A stretch of DNA of 64,000 nucleotides, taken from contig NC_088780.1 of assembly GCF_958450345.1 (NCBI RefSeq), positions 167,196,726-167,260,725 of the forward strand, given 5' to 3'. The notes below the pieces were generated by a model, which worked only from the letters and a program-made list of their open reading frames with translations, was not told the DNA's origin and ran no database searches. This DNA comes from Calliphora vicina (taxonomy: Eukaryota > Arthropoda > Insecta > Diptera > Calliphoridae). Shown here piece after piece: positions 12,252 through 25,167 of the stretch (the first letter of the stretch is position 1; every line of letters starts with the position of its first letter). A program made the translations under genes and the position numbers.

Positions 12252-14527
12252 TAATTTGTTAGCATATTGAAACTGGTGTTTACAATATTTTCCAGACGGC
12301 AAGGTTTTACAATGACTTCAAAAAATGTAATTTTTTTTAGCAAAATGACAATAGATGCCTCTAAAAACGTATAAAAGTGTCTAGAAAAGGTGATTAGAAA
12401 AGTGACCACTAAACCGCAAAAAGTTAAATCTCATTTCGGGCATACTAACTTTTTCTAACTTAAAGAATAGGATATAAAATATAAATAATAGACAATTTTT
12501 TCTAACAATTAATTTTAAAATGTTGATTGTTGTTTTCTACTTGAACCCGAAACTCAAAATTTCAAACAAAAATTGCAAACTCCAAACGTTATGCGATTTT
12601 GCTGAAATTATCAGTATTTTGTTTTTAGATGACGGAGAAGAATTCAAGATATTTGGAGCACAGAAAATCGAATTAGAATTAGATAATTAGGGCCACCCTA
12701 ATATACATACATACTTAATTATTCTTTAGGCTTTGAAAGCTGATGTCTTTATTCTGGCAAAAGAGAAGTGAAATGTTAAAGACAACAATAAACAAAGAAA
12801 ATATTAATTATTTTGTTACACAAAGTTGTTTTGTTTTGTTTCTATTTTTCTACCATTTTTCTTTACTAATAATGGCAAGTGACATGAAAAGTATAAAAAA
12901 TCTGCAATAATTAAAACATGCAACAAATGATTTAATTTGAATAGAAATATACTATGAATTAGGGACTTAAGGTAGCTGAAGTATACAAGATTTATATTCT
13001 TACAAAATTCTTTTTTGAAACTAATTATTACTAAATTGATTGTTGCAGGGAGTTCTTATCTAATAAAGAAAATCAGCTGATGTTGAAGTGATATTTTTTC
13101 AATTGTCGTTAGGATCGGTTTTAAATATTTGAAAAAGCTTTTCTACCTTTCTATGACCCTAAAATGTTAATAGTACTGTGTAAGTGCAGGCTGATTAAAT
13201 GCAAAAATTCACTAGTTCATATTTTGCGTATTAACATACTATTAGTGCTGATTTTGCAATTTTCATAGAATTTTCCCAGAATTTATTTGGCCAGTTTCCA
13301 AAAACATAAACACACACCTCACAAAAACTAATCTCTTCCTGGTAAAGTACAAATCTATATACATATGTATGTATGTTGTCCTATGTGTATATTCTATTTT
13401 CAAAATGTTTGCAAATTGAATTTTATTTATTTTGTTTATTTAGTGTTTTTAACGACTGTCAACTGTTTGAAATTTGCATTTTGAGAACAATGAAATAAAT
13501 ATTGTTGATATCAATGTTGCTTTAGTCAACAAAAATATTTGCAAATAATTAAATATTTGAAAACAACAAACAGCCTTTGGAAAATTGAAAATTTATTGAC
13601 TCTTATGTCAATTTCATTGTTTGGTTTTGCCATTTTAAAATAAATAATATTCGCCGCGGTTATTTCCATGTCAATCGGGAGTGAAAATGTGAATAAATAA
13701 TATTGGTTTTCAAATAGAATATCATGAAGTGCTAATATGTTGGCAGTTAGTTAAAAATTGGCAATGTTTTCAATTTAACAATAACAATAACAACATTTAT
13801 TTATTATTTCAAAAATAATAAAGTAAAATGCTGCCAAATAAATTGTATTTTAAGAAAATTAGTTCCGGCTTTTTTTTTATTTAAGTGATGCTTAAATATT
13901 GAAATTAACATGATCTTTTATTTTTAGTTTTTTTTTTTAAAAGAAAGAAACTCTTGGCAGTTGTAAGTGTTAAATAAAATGCAAGTCATGACACTTTAAT
14001 TTTTTTTCTTTTATTTATTTATTTTCATATTATTTGTGTCTAGAACTTGTTTCTACATTATTTTGGCACATTTCTAAAGGGGGCATTTTCAGTTTCATTT
14101 CCATGACATGGTTTATTAACATCAGCCATATTCTGCAAAGAAATTGTTTGTAAATGTTTTATTTGTAAACATGACCAACAGATTTTTCTCTTAAACAAAG
14201 CTCAGTTAAAAAACATCTGGAGTTTGTGGAGTACTGGTGTTACATTTCTTGGCATTTCAATGATTTTATAATTATCTCATGAAATGTTGTATTGTTTCTG
14301 CAGAAAATCCTTTTAAATGTTAACGACTAAAGTAATTAGTGGAAAATTGTAATGTAGTAATTATTATAGGATTTTGAAAGTGTTAATATTTAAGGGTTAA
14401 AGAAGTGAAGTCGGTAATAAAGATGGTAAAACAATTCAGAATACATCTTAATATAATTCAAATTATGTTTTTAAGTTTGATAATTTTTTAAAATCTATAA
14501 TTTTGCAAATTAATACATTGTAAACAT
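12252..14527. other. AT-rich DNA, no gene
   Basis: Apparently single-copy within the window. There are no frames of note. An imperfect stem (TGCAAAA arms, about 13198-13258) is discussed among the rejected items. Confidence 0.5.
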
Positions 14528-14530
14528 ATT

Positions 14531-15091
14531 GGCCCATAATCATAGTCAGAAATAAAGTATATTTTAATAGAAATAAAGTCGTCTTTACTTAAGAGTGGAC
14601 TTTAGGTCTACCATAGACAAGTTAAAGTATATTTTTGACGTTAAAGTCGACTGTAAATATAAAACAAGCTGAAGCTGTTATTAACTCATGTAAAAAAAAA
14701 ATAAGTAAAAAAAAAATAAGTTACAAGAATTTGAGAGAGATTTTGCAATTATTGAACAGTTATCAATAAAATTAGTACCAAAATATTCTAAATATGATAC
14801 TAATCTTATCTTTTCCATTTTTCCACCACAAAAAACTTTTTTTCTTTAGTTACTTTAGTTTCGGTTACTTTTATTGTTTACCTTTTTTGGTTTTTGTTTT
14901 AACTTGTCTGTATTTCCTTGTATATTGTATGAAAACATTTTCTACATGTGAGGTGACACCCAGTTAAAGTCGGTTCAATTTAAAACATACTTTAATTTTG
15001 ACTATAGTTGGGAAATAACATAAAGTGGGTTTTTAATTTAAAGTTGTTTTTAAAAAGAACCGACTTTAGTGTTTGACTATGATTATGGGCC
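14531..15091. mobile_element. 561-bp TIR element with 18-bp perfect ends
   Basis: The ends read GGCCCATAATCATAGTCA and its exact reverse complement. ATT flanks both sides (14528-14530 and 15092-15094), consistent with a 3-bp duplication. A second, 3'-truncated copy begins at 53785. The interior repeats AAGTCG and ACTTTA words in both orientations and has no transposase, so it is a non-autonomous element. A 3-bp duplication would suit PIF/Harbinger, but the usual TTA/TAA form is not exact. Confidence 0.75.
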
Positions 15092-15169
15092 ATTAAAACT
15101 TCATCTTCAAGATCAGAATCGCAAAAAGCTTTAAAAATTGCATAGGTAGCAAACGGTTCAAAATTCAAA

Positions 15170-15590
15170 GAAACAATCCACTACAAAAATGTACCTAAGA
15201 TCTCAATAAACATCTTCCTAGAACATATGAACTTCCTAGGAATGATTCTTAGGTAGGTTAGTAAGAAAAAACTGATGGATTTAAGTGTTTTGGGCCATAC
15301 ATATTAAATTATTATAAAATAAAGCATATTTTTAGGCAGCTTTAAAAAAAATATTTCGAATTTTTTAAGGTTTTTTTCGATTTTGATCTTGAAGATGAAA
15401 ATTTTTTGATTTTATATGATTACAATTATTGTTCTCACATTTCCGATCGGTTTGCAAGATATGATTCTGAAAAAATTATCACCTTTTTGGAAAAAATTAC
15501 ACCGAGGGCCCAAATCTTTGGGGCCCATAAAAAAGTACATGACTTTAGGCAAAACCTGGAGACACAGGTCTTTTTTTTCTTTTATCACGT
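15170..15590. repeat. Interspersed repeat family F, copy 2, with one inverted part
   Basis: 15340-15590 matches 7410-7660 in direct orientation. 15170-15250 matches 7300-7385 in reverse complement. The two parts are thus rearranged relative to copy 1, showing an inversion or an inverted terminal structure of the family. Confidence 0.7.
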
Positions 15591-15784
15591 AGTGGTGTCC
15601 GTATATGGTTATATTTCCATAATAAATTACTCAAATAAAGGCTATGCTTGATCAATTTCAATGGTAAAAAGGTGTTTTACTGAATTTCCTTATGGCCGTA
15701 CAAGCACGGAAGATGCCGAATGTTCTAGACGCAAATATGAGGTGTCTACACCCGAAGTAATTGAAAAAAATCATGAAAGTCATA

Positions 15785-16189
15785 CACGCAGAGAAAAAAT
15801 ATAGTTGGGCATGGTTACTGTAACCATTTCAATATTGTTACAAGTTTTTTAACTATATTATAGTCACAGTAACCATTTACATGATTGTGGTAACCATAAT
15901 ATGGTTAACTTACGATTCACATGATTGTCTCAACCATATATATGGTTACAGTAAACAAATATATGTTTGTGACAACCATTTATATGATGAAGGACTTATC
16001 ATATTATGGTGCTCTCGGCTTAAGGCTTATAATAATCTGAGAACAACATATTATGATAAAATTATTCATCATAAATATGGTTACCACAATCATTTAAATG
16101 GTTACTGTGACTATAATATAGTTAAAAAACTTGTAACACTATATAAATGGTTACAGTAACCATGCCCAATTATATTTTTTCTCTGCGTG
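15785..16189. mobile_element. 405-bp palindromic MITE, copy 1 (TA target)
   Basis: The left end CACGCAGAGAAAAAATATAG (then TTGGGCATGGTTACTGTAACCAT) and right end are inverted copies for more than 40 bp. TA flanks both sides (15783-15784 and 16190-16191). The interior is nearly palindromic throughout, built on GGTTAC, AACCAT and ATGATT words, which is why frames occur on both strands. A TA duplication with long TIRs suits a Tc1/mariner-superfamily MITE. Relatives lie at 33687-33994 and 58805-59141. Confidence 0.85.
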
Positions 16190-16191
16190 TA

Positions 16192-18940
16192 GGCACCTCA
16201 TATGGTTTCAAATGATCGAATGATCACATGCACAAAAGTTGCAAAAGTTTATGTATTAGGCTACGAAATATTCCCTCTTCCGCTGATTGACTTTTCTTGT
16301 TTCCAAGCCTGAAGAAATGTCTCGGCGGCAAGAGATTTGACTCCAATGATCAAATCATCTCACAAAAAATATCAATTTTTATGACCTCAATAAATCTAAT
16401 TTTTTGGAAGGGATAAACAAATTGTTGGAACAAAGTGCATAGAGCTCAAAGGAGACTATTGTGAAAGGTAAAATAATTTTTTATACAAAAACCTGTGTTT
16501 CATTAAAAAATTTACACTTTTTCTGCTCAGTTATGAGGAGTTATTTGTATGAGAAATTCCAAAGAATATTATTTTCAAAGTGCGTTTTAGCATTTTTGAA
16601 TGCCATGCTTCCAAAATGTTGGTCACATTTCATGAATGAGTGTCCAGCTATTTGGAAGTTCAATCGACAAGATCTAATTTCTTAGCAACCACTTGTAGCT
16701 ATTAACTGTTCCGTATATACCGTTTCTTACTATGAAACGTTCAAAACTATAGCAAAAATCAAAATGTGTTTAAAAAAAAAAATACTTGTATATTTGCAAA
16801 ATTTCCACGAATTTAAAATTTTAATACAAATATTAAAATATTTTTCAACTTCAATATTTTTCAATAAAATTTCAATACTTTTCAATAAAATTAATAATTT
16901 TTAAAATTTGTTTGAAGCAAAAAAAAATCGCACACAAAATTTTACGTGCTAAAATTCACAAAACAGCTGACGAACAAAAAAATTTCGATTCGAGAGAAAT
17001 ATTAATAAATCTGTAACTAAAGTCATAATTAATGTTTTGTAATGAATGCCTTGAGGACCTCTTGAGGGTTAGAGGGTTAAAATCTAAATACGTAGAATAA
17101 ATTTTCTGAGTAAAACTTCAATATCTTCTTCGCAACAAAAGAAATATAAATGAAATAAATAAGAACACAATTTTCATCAAGTTTTTAAGATTTCAGTAGA
17201 ATTGAAAAATATGTATTTCATTTATGAATTACAGCAAATTAATTGTGTTCAAACATTATTCTGTGAATTAAAATGTTCTCAATTTTTGTTGTAGCACAAT
17301 CATAACAAAATTGCTACAAAATTTAATATATTATGTGTAATTTTCTTTATTGAAATTTGAAAGACAAGAGATTTGTGCTATTTAGATAAGGCCAAGGTTA
17401 TTAAGTAGTATTTAATATATGTAGGTTCATTTTAATAAATTTTAAATTATTTTAGCTTACCTACGTATGATTACTATGTAATTAAATAAAATATTAGATT
17501 TACTTTACTACTTTATTACAAATAGTACATGTATTCCTTTACAAACCATTTACAAATTATATTGCATTTCTATATCCTTGTACATATTTTAATATTTATT
17601 TAAATATTCTCCTCTACGTATGATTAATATTTAATGCAATAACAATCATACTCATATATTGTTTGTATGTCACATTGAGTTGTAGGTCGCCTGCGTATGA
17701 TTTATATTTTTCGGATGTGATATTAAAAGACATTAGTCATACGTCATGGCTGTTTCAAAAGCGAAAGGTAATAGAAAACTATGTTTTGTATGTACAAATT
17801 TATAGAAAACAGTTAAACACACACTTACCTTTTCTATACAAATTTCCACATAAATCAAACAAACTAAAACGTGTCAAATTTTATAACCTGCTTTAGACAG
17901 GCGTGACAGGCAGGCACATTATTTCCATAACAAAAGCTGATTTGAAAGATAGAGGTGAAGGAAAAAAATAATTATGTATGTATGCATGTATTTCATTGTG
18001 ATAAAGTGATAAAGACATTCATTTCTCTTATATTCAAATATTGGAATATTTCTGTTATACACATATAGGGAAAAACAAAAATTATGAGTCTTAATTTTAT
18101 ACAAGAAACTTATATTTTTTTGGGTTGCTGTATCGCTTGTGCAACGACAACGAATCCCAAAAAATACTGAACATTTAAAGAATTTATTTTAAAACCTATA
18201 TTTTTATGAAAAACTGTAATAAAAGCCAAGAATTTTAGGCCAAAATTAAACACTGCAGCAAAAAAAATTTAAAAAAACACAAAAGACTACAATAAGACAA
18301 GACAAATTACAATGAAGACGATAGCAACAATAGGTAACAGTGTACAACAGTAAGCCCTTCTAAAACATGTTTTAATTTATATGTTGAATGAAATAGTTTA
18401 CCGCGGTTTAATAAACACGGTCTACTGTAAATACCTTTGCTGTAATTTATTTTCATATTTTTGTTACAGGAAAACTATACCATACACATTACATGGCAGA
18501 AAGGAAAAGAAAGTTTTAAACAAAAGGAACAACTTTTTTTGTTATGATTTCCACCTTTGATTTTATATGCAGGAGCAGAAGGCAGGAGCGAAAACAAAAC
18601 AACTAAAACAATATGCCTGCATGAAAAATACAACAGGACTTTGGTCCTTTGTTGAGGAAAAGTGTACATTTTATCATCTAACAAACTACACAAACTAGTT
18701 TATATATACACAAGTTATTGTCATTGTATATATGCACAATTATGACAGGTAAAAAATACAGAAATTGAAAAGATGTTGCTTCTTGGCAGGCCATAGAAAA
18801 GCTACAATTGCAAATAGGAAATTTTGAGTTTGGTGGTAATATTTTTATATAGGAAATTAGAATTGTAAGATAATATTTCACATTACTACTACATTACAGC
18901 ACTTAAAAACCGAACCGAAATTATTTGGAGTAGATATACT
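16192..18940. other. AT-rich DNA, no gene
   Basis: Frames are short and unrecognisable. A loosely repeated CTACGTATGATTA word occurs near 17460, 17615 and 17690. No transposon ends were recognised. Confidence 0.5.
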
Positions 18941-19480
18941 ACTTTTTTAAAAAAGTAATATTTCTACTCCTTTTTTAAAAAAGTAGTATTTCTACACCTT
19001 TTTTTTAAAAATGTAGTATTTCTACTCCTTTTTTAAAAAAGTAGTATTTCTGCGTTCTTATTAAAAAAAGTAGTATTTCTATTCCTTTTTTAAAAAAAAG
19101 TAGTATTTCTACTCCTTTTTTAAAAAAAAGTAGTATTTCTACTCCTTTTTTAAAAAAAAGTAGTATTTCTACTCCTTTTTTATAACAAGTAGTATTTCTA
19201 CTTCTTTTTTTAAAAAAAGTAGTATTTCTACTCCTTTTTTTTTTAAAAAAGTAGTATTTCTACTCCTTTTTTTAAAAAAAGTAGTATTTCTACTCCTTTT
19301 TTAAAAAAGTAGTATTTCTGCGTTTTTATTAAAAAAAGTAGTATTTCTACTCCTTTTGAAAAAAAGTAGTATTTCTACTCCTTTTTTTAAAAAGTAGTAT
19401 TACTACTCCTTTTTTTTAAAAAGATAGTATTTCTACTCCTTTTTTGTAAAAAAAAAAAGTTGTATTTCTACTACTTTATT
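18941..19480 (+). repeat. Minisatellite, about 18 units of 25-31 bp
   Basis: The unit is roughly TTTTTTAAAAAAGTAGTATT followed by TCTACTCC. Length varies mainly through the T and A runs. A variant ending CTGCGTT(C/T)TTATT occurs in the 4th and 13th units, suggesting a higher-order duplication of about nine units. It lies just upstream of a Helitron 3' terminus and may be part of that element. There are no spacers of constant length with unique sequence, so it is not CRISPR-like. Confidence 0.9.
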
Positions 19481-19590
19481 ACCCTCCAAAATGAAATGTA
19501 AATCTCTAGAAAGTTCGTAGTAATCATGGAAAATTGCGAAATGTAGTATTATAACTCTAAAGTTTGTCTGAAGGCTTAAAATTGGGGCGA

Positions 19591-19614
19591 GGCGAAGTTC
19601 GCCGGGTCCGCTAG
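19591..19614 (+). mobile_element. Helitron 3' terminus
   Basis: A perfect short hairpin GGCGAA-G-TTCGCC is followed by GGGTCCG and CTAG, then T. This is the classic Helitron 3' end: a GC hairpin about 10 nt before CTRR, inserted ahead of a T. The same form occurs, on the minus strand, at 43.05 and 52.67 kb. The 5' end of this copy was not found; the minisatellite upstream may belong to it. Confidence 0.75.
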
Positions 19615-19615
19615 T

Positions 19616-20539
19616 TTTATATAAAAATACTTTATTTTTTTTGAAAACTAGCAAATACACAGGAGAGCGCAAAGATGTTCCAAAAAGAGAGCAAAGTCTC
19701 TGCAAAACATTTGCTTATTGCAAAGTGAGATTTGCAAAGAAGATTGTGGAACAAAAACACTTATCACTTTGCAAAGCTAAAAGTTGATAATTTGTTTTGT
19801 GGAATAGGGACCAGATCAAGTTAATACTCAAAGTGGAATATCACCAGTTTATCAGCGTAAAAAGTTCACTGGAGAGCGATTTTGAATTTGCACAGGTATT
19901 CTGTATTTGGTATTTCATATTAAACTTCTATAATGTGCTTATTGTTGGTGGTTTATTTAACAGGAAATAATAAATAAAATTAAAAACTGAAATATTTAAT
20001 CTATGTTTTAAAGCTGCTGCGACAAAAGTTTTTCTCCTCATTCTGTTAATTTTTACTTCTCCCTATCTGTATCAGGTTTACTTGTGTATATCTGTGTAGT
20101 GCAACACACCTATAGCTCAAACATTGGTTTTGTAATGTTGCCAACGTATTTCTGTCATCTTGCTTTAGTTTTAATAAGAAAATGTAAAAACTGAAAAACA
20201 GGAAAAATTAACAACACACACGTTAACCGCAAAACGTAAGCCAATTATATGAGTCAATGCATATTGGCATAAGTGCATGTTACATGTGACAACAACATGA
20301 AAATACGCATTGACAGGAAATATTACGAAATAAATTTACACTGGCACAAACTACTAAAATACACATCATACAAATTAACAGCTCAAGAATATTTTGCCTA
20401 AAAGAAAACATAACATGATTATCTACTAATCTTATTTATTTAAAGTGGATAGAGAAATTGTTTTATATCTTGGAATATTGTTAATACTATGGAAACTTCA
20501 ACACAATTACAACAAGCAAGAGTATGATAATCGGCTGTG
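19616..20539. other. AT-rich DNA, no gene
   Basis: No coding frame with a motif and no recognised repeat edges. Confidence 0.5.
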
Positions 20540-21480
20540 CCGTATTTTATATACCCACCACCAATATAAGACTGAGTTTGTACTTTTATTATACCCTTCA
20601 ACATGAGTGGCAAGGGTATATAATTTTATATCTACATGCATAGGTGTTAATTTTGGATTGCGATTAGTAATCAATTAGATTATTTTTCAAAAATAATTTA
20701 ATTGATTAAATAATTCTCTTTAGAACAATTTCTGATTACTAATTGATTACGATTACAAATAATCAAAAAATAATCAAGATTACTTGTGATTACGAGAAAA
20801 TAACCAAAAATAATCAAAAGTAATCAAAAAATAATCCGACTATTTTCAAAGATTACTTTTGATTATTTTAGATTACTTTCCAAAAATTTTGCATTTATGT
20901 CATTTTATTTTCAAAAATTAGCATTCTAAAAAAATAAAACAAAAATTGACCAAGGCTTTAAATTGTTAAAAAAGTTTTAAATGTTTTATGTAGTATTGAA
21001 AATAAGGACTTCAGGAAGTTATTTACAAAATTTTAATATTGTGGAGGACCTGCAAGGAACCGAAAGGGACCTGGAACCGTTGGGTCAGCATCTGCCAAAA
21101 GATAAAAAAAACTGATAGATTTTTGTTTAAAATTTATTAATATGGCCATAGCCCCTATATAAAGTTCATTTCAGAAAATCACCTAAACATGCATAAATTT
21201 CTTAAAAATTTGGTTATCAAGTTGAAACTCGAAACAAAAAATTTCAATATACATATATAAAAATAGCTATACTAAATTTTATGATGATCGGTCCATAATT
21301 GGTCATAGCCTCCATATAAAAATCACTTCCGAAATACACATTAACCTACACAAATATCAAAAAAAATATGTACTGAACCAAAATTTTACACCGATGAGTA
21401 ATTTGTATTCAAGAATCATACTACAAGCTTTTTAAATATCGATTCATAATTCCATAACTCCCATATATGGTCCATTCTTG
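20540..21480. repeat. Interspersed repeat family A, diverged copy 2
   Basis: About 21115-21480 shares GATCGGTCCATAATTGGTCA, TCCATATAAA and CACTTCCGAAA blocks with the copies at 5 and 35 kb. About 20580-20635 is an edge-like TATACCCTTC...GAAGGGTATATA-type word pair. Between them (20655-20880) lies a separate stretch built on TAATCAATTAGATTA and GATTACGATTAC words, probably an inserted element with unresolved ends. Confidence 0.55.
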
Positions 21481-23347
21481 ATAATAGAGTTATTTAAATG
21501 AATATATCGGGAATTCTCTTGGCTCGGAAGAATCGAGAAAATCGGCCCACAAATGGCTGATATATAAGGAAAAACAGGGACAACCTAAATTTGTTTCCAT
21601 ATTTTTGATCTATATTTGGACCTGTAATGGGCCAAAATCGGAAAAAATATTTTTTAACTCGAATTTTTTTTTTACCAAACAACTTTTTTGTCATAAATTT
21701 TGTATTACTAATAAATTTAAATTTTTTTTCTCAGAAAAAAAAAATTGTAAATTTAGTTTACCTAAAAATATTTAAAATTTTTAATTTAAAGTATAATTTG
21801 GTGAAGGGTATTAAGATTCGGCATAATTTTGTCTATTTTCAATACCAAATTTTCCATGGATACCCATTATCCTATAATATCTTCAAACTTGTTAAGTATG
21901 TAGAGTTTTCCTGTCCCGGGAATTCCGCAAAAGCTTAAAGCTGCAAAACAAACCCGGGAACCCGGAACCCGGGAACCCGGGAAATTTCAAAATTAATACC
22001 GATTTCCGGGGAAATGAAAAATTGCGAGAAAAGAAAAACTCTACTAGTATGGGAACGAATTTTGTTACATTATTATTAAATTATATCACTTTTTATTAAA
22101 CCTTTTTAATATAATTTCTATGAATTACTATTCCTATACATTTTTAACTTTAAATGTTCGAAATGAAATTCTTAAAAAGATTATTATTCATTCCCTCAAC
22201 CAACCAAACAGTTTAAACAAATTTTGCCTCAGTGTATAATTAAAAATGAAGGGAAACAATAAAAAAACAATTTTAAATTTCTCCTGGTATTTAATACAAT
22301 CAAACTGAGATACTCATACAAAAACAATTTACGATGCAGTCAGTACATGCTGCATGCAGACTCTCCTCCACCATATGACTTCCTGGGAGTAGTATATGAA
22401 TTAATATATGAATTTGAGTGTATGTGCACTTACATCAATACCCTGAAATAAATAAAACATTGTATTTATACGAAAATACTTGTATCTCGACCAATATAGA
22501 GTGAAAACAAGTAAAACCAATTGCTGGCGAAAATGCAATATATTTTCCCTTTTTCCATTTTTTTCATTTAATATGTTTTTCTTTTTTTGTATAAAATCTA
22601 CCAGAACTGAAGCAAAACAGAGTGTAAAGTAAGAAAAAAACAAGTATGTACTTGTAAATACTTTTTTTATGATTTAATGAATGGAATGATATAAAGAATT
22701 GAAAACCAAGAGGTTTTTTTTAAATGCTTTAACATTTATACTCGTAATGGTTGCATTCGTATTTAAAGTTTGTATATATGAATGTCTGTCTTTATCGTTT
22801 GGATTTGTATTTGCAAGAGTAAGTAAAAACTGTTGGTACAGAGTTTTATAGGATTTATCAGAACACACTCATCGCAGTAAAATAAAATGTTAAAAAAGCA
22901 ATGGAGGTAAGAATATTTAAGTTTTGCAGAGAATATTTCGAACTATTTGTAAAATGAACTGTAAATTCGTATATATGAATATGTATGTATGTAGATATGT
23001 GAAAGCATTTAAATTGTTGGGCTGAAGCATTCACCCACTTAACACTCTTACTTGCCATAAAATTTCACTGGAATGAAAATACTTTACAGGGAGTCCTTAA
23101 AAGAGATGCAATGTTAAAAATCGTCATTATTTTCTATTTTTACATCTACTGAGATTAAGCTACAGTCTATGCATGTATCTGAACTAGGTATTTCGCGAAA
23201 CTACACTAGATAATGTATATTCCAACACTGATAAATAAAATTGTTTTAAATGTACGATTTAACCTCCAAACCAATTGAAAATTAACCAAACCATTGTTAT
23301 TTTGACGTAATTTGATATTACAGCATTAATTTAGGTTTAGAAATTTA
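21481..23347. other. AT-rich DNA with a CCCGGGAA cluster, no gene
   Basis: 21915-22010 holds tandem CCCGGGAACCCGGAACCC words ending in CCCGGGAAATTTC, related to patches near 10.7 and 41.35 kb, so probably a repeat remnant. Frames at 21494-21938 overlap on both strands and have no motif. The remainder shows nothing. Confidence 0.5.
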
Positions 23348-23349
23348 TA

Positions 23350-24629
23350 CACAGAGAAAACAGATTCGTACTCACAACCGAATTTGTCGCCAATCGAATT
23401 TTGTCGGTTGCATGTACTATCGTATAATTCGGTTGAAATTACTGAATTTATATGGTACTCGTAACTGAATTCCAAAACAATTCGATAGCATTTAGTCAGT
23501 AACTATTGTGAATTCATACATTTAAAATAATTTGACATTTTTTGTTATTTCTACATACATATGTATGTAATTTATTTCAAAGGAAAGATAAATTATTAAA
23601 AATACAATATATAGTTTCGAAACATAATTAGTATATTAGTGTATATGTTCATATGTTAGTAACTGGATGTTATCCTCCTTCTGGCGATTGTTGGAGGAAC
23701 CATTTGCAGCAGTTTCAATACACATTATAGACCTTTGCGAAAAATTTCCTTTGTTTTTTAAAAACAGACTTTCTTATATTCTTCTCAATTTCACAGACAC
23801 TTTCTTATATTCTTCTCAATTTCAATATATCATTGTATAATTTAACTCTGCTAGCGAAGTACCTCAGTGGTCCAGAATTGGAAAAGTTGACTGCAGTTCA
23901 TCTGCACAGAATTTTTAACACCAAAAAAAGTATTATTGCAAATATCTTTAAGTAACGATTTTCTTACCGTCGTGACACTCATCAACAAGTTAGACAATTG
24001 TATTTCAGAACCTTTTGGTAGCATCTCCTTAATGGAAATATGTATGTAGATTTGTACTTATTTTTATATAAAAAACGGTTTTGAAGGTTGTTTCCATATA
24101 CATACATATTTAGAAATATAATTGAGCAAAAGACTCTTTTTTCAGCGAATTTTTGGGACCATCAGTTTCAATTATAGACTGATATAATATTTGTTTCTTT
24201 TTGTAGTAAATTTATTTAAAATTTTACGAATAATATTTTTAATATTTTTTATTTGTCTAGAAAATGTCAAACATTTCAATACCCAATTTTCGGTTGAGAA
24301 CCAAAAATAATTATAAATGAATTGTTCAATTGTTATACAAAATTAATGATTTCAATAACCAATATTCAGTACTGAGTCTTTATATACTAAATTTAATTCG
24401 GTAGTCATTTTCAACATTTTCAAATAAATTTCATAAATACATAAATTGGTTTATGTAACTAAATTTTCTATTGTAGAATTTATTATTCCATCCCAATTAT
24501 GTTTTATATATTAACAATACAGATTATTAGTTGCATTTCTAAATTGTTGATAATTGAAATAAAATCTTAGTTATTATTATTAAATTTTAATAATTGTAAC
24601 TGTTTTCCAACCAATCTGTTTTCTGTGTG
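23350..24629. mobile_element. ~1.28-kb TIR element (CACAGAGAAAACAGATT ends, TA target)
   Basis: The left end CACAGAGAAAACAGATTCG and right end CCAATCTGTTTTCTGTGTG are inverted relatives. TA flanks both (23348-23349 and 24630-24631). The interior has CCGAATT and AATTCGGTT words in both orientations near the left end. No transposase frame is left. A related 247-bp element is at 57215-57461. Confidence 0.6.
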
Positions 24630-25091
24630 TAGCATCTGGGTATATTCGAACTTTTTGATCAACCGATACACAGTAGGGAAACTGAAAAAAGGTGAAATAA
24701 ACTTCTAAAGTAAGTTTAAGTTTTGAATTTGGGCTAATAACATCGAGCCACAATGCCCCAAAGGGGGGCACCTCGGGTATATCAAAAATTAAAAATGATA
24801 CCAAATTTTTGATTGATTCGAAAGATTTATATATATATGCAATCTACTAGACAACATCTACAAAAAACATTGCTTTAGCTATACACTACTGCTTAAAAAT
24901 ATAGCGCACCTTATATAATATTGTTTGACTTCCGCGCACCTTTTCCAAACATTAAAACAGAACAAAAATGTTGATGTCAAAATATCAGATTTATTCAAGT
25001 TTATTAAATTAATTACACAATTTATTTCAAATTATCAAAATAAAAATAATAGAATTTATTTTATAAAATATGTTTTAAATCTTTAACTCAT

Positions 25092-25136
25092 ATTAAATTA
25101 TTTCTTTTAAGTTAGAGTTAAAAGAAATAATTTAAT
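25092..25136. repeat. Hairpin downstream of the Tc1 transposase
   Basis: ATTAAATTATTTCTTTTAA is followed after 7 nt by its reverse complement. It lies between the transposase stop and the left end of the element and may act as an internal inverted repeat or transcription end; function is inference. Confidence 0.7.
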
Positions 25137-25167
25137 TCATAAAATAAAATTATATTAATATAGCAAC

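Noticed and set aside
13198..13258. Possible miRNA-like stem (TGCAAAA arms with CACTA / TAGTG)
   Set aside because: Only about 14 pairs in broken blocks around a ~20-nt loop. AT-rich DNA gives many such stems, and I recognise no known mature miRNA in it.
15881..16159. 92-codon frame
   Set aside because: Lies wholly inside the palindromic MITE; the frame is not kept in the copies at 33.7 and 58.8 kb.
18941..19480. Regular array that might suggest a CRISPR
   Set aside because: Units vary by homopolymer length, there are no unique spacers of fixed size, and the context is a eukaryotic genome with Helitron ends. It is a minisatellite.
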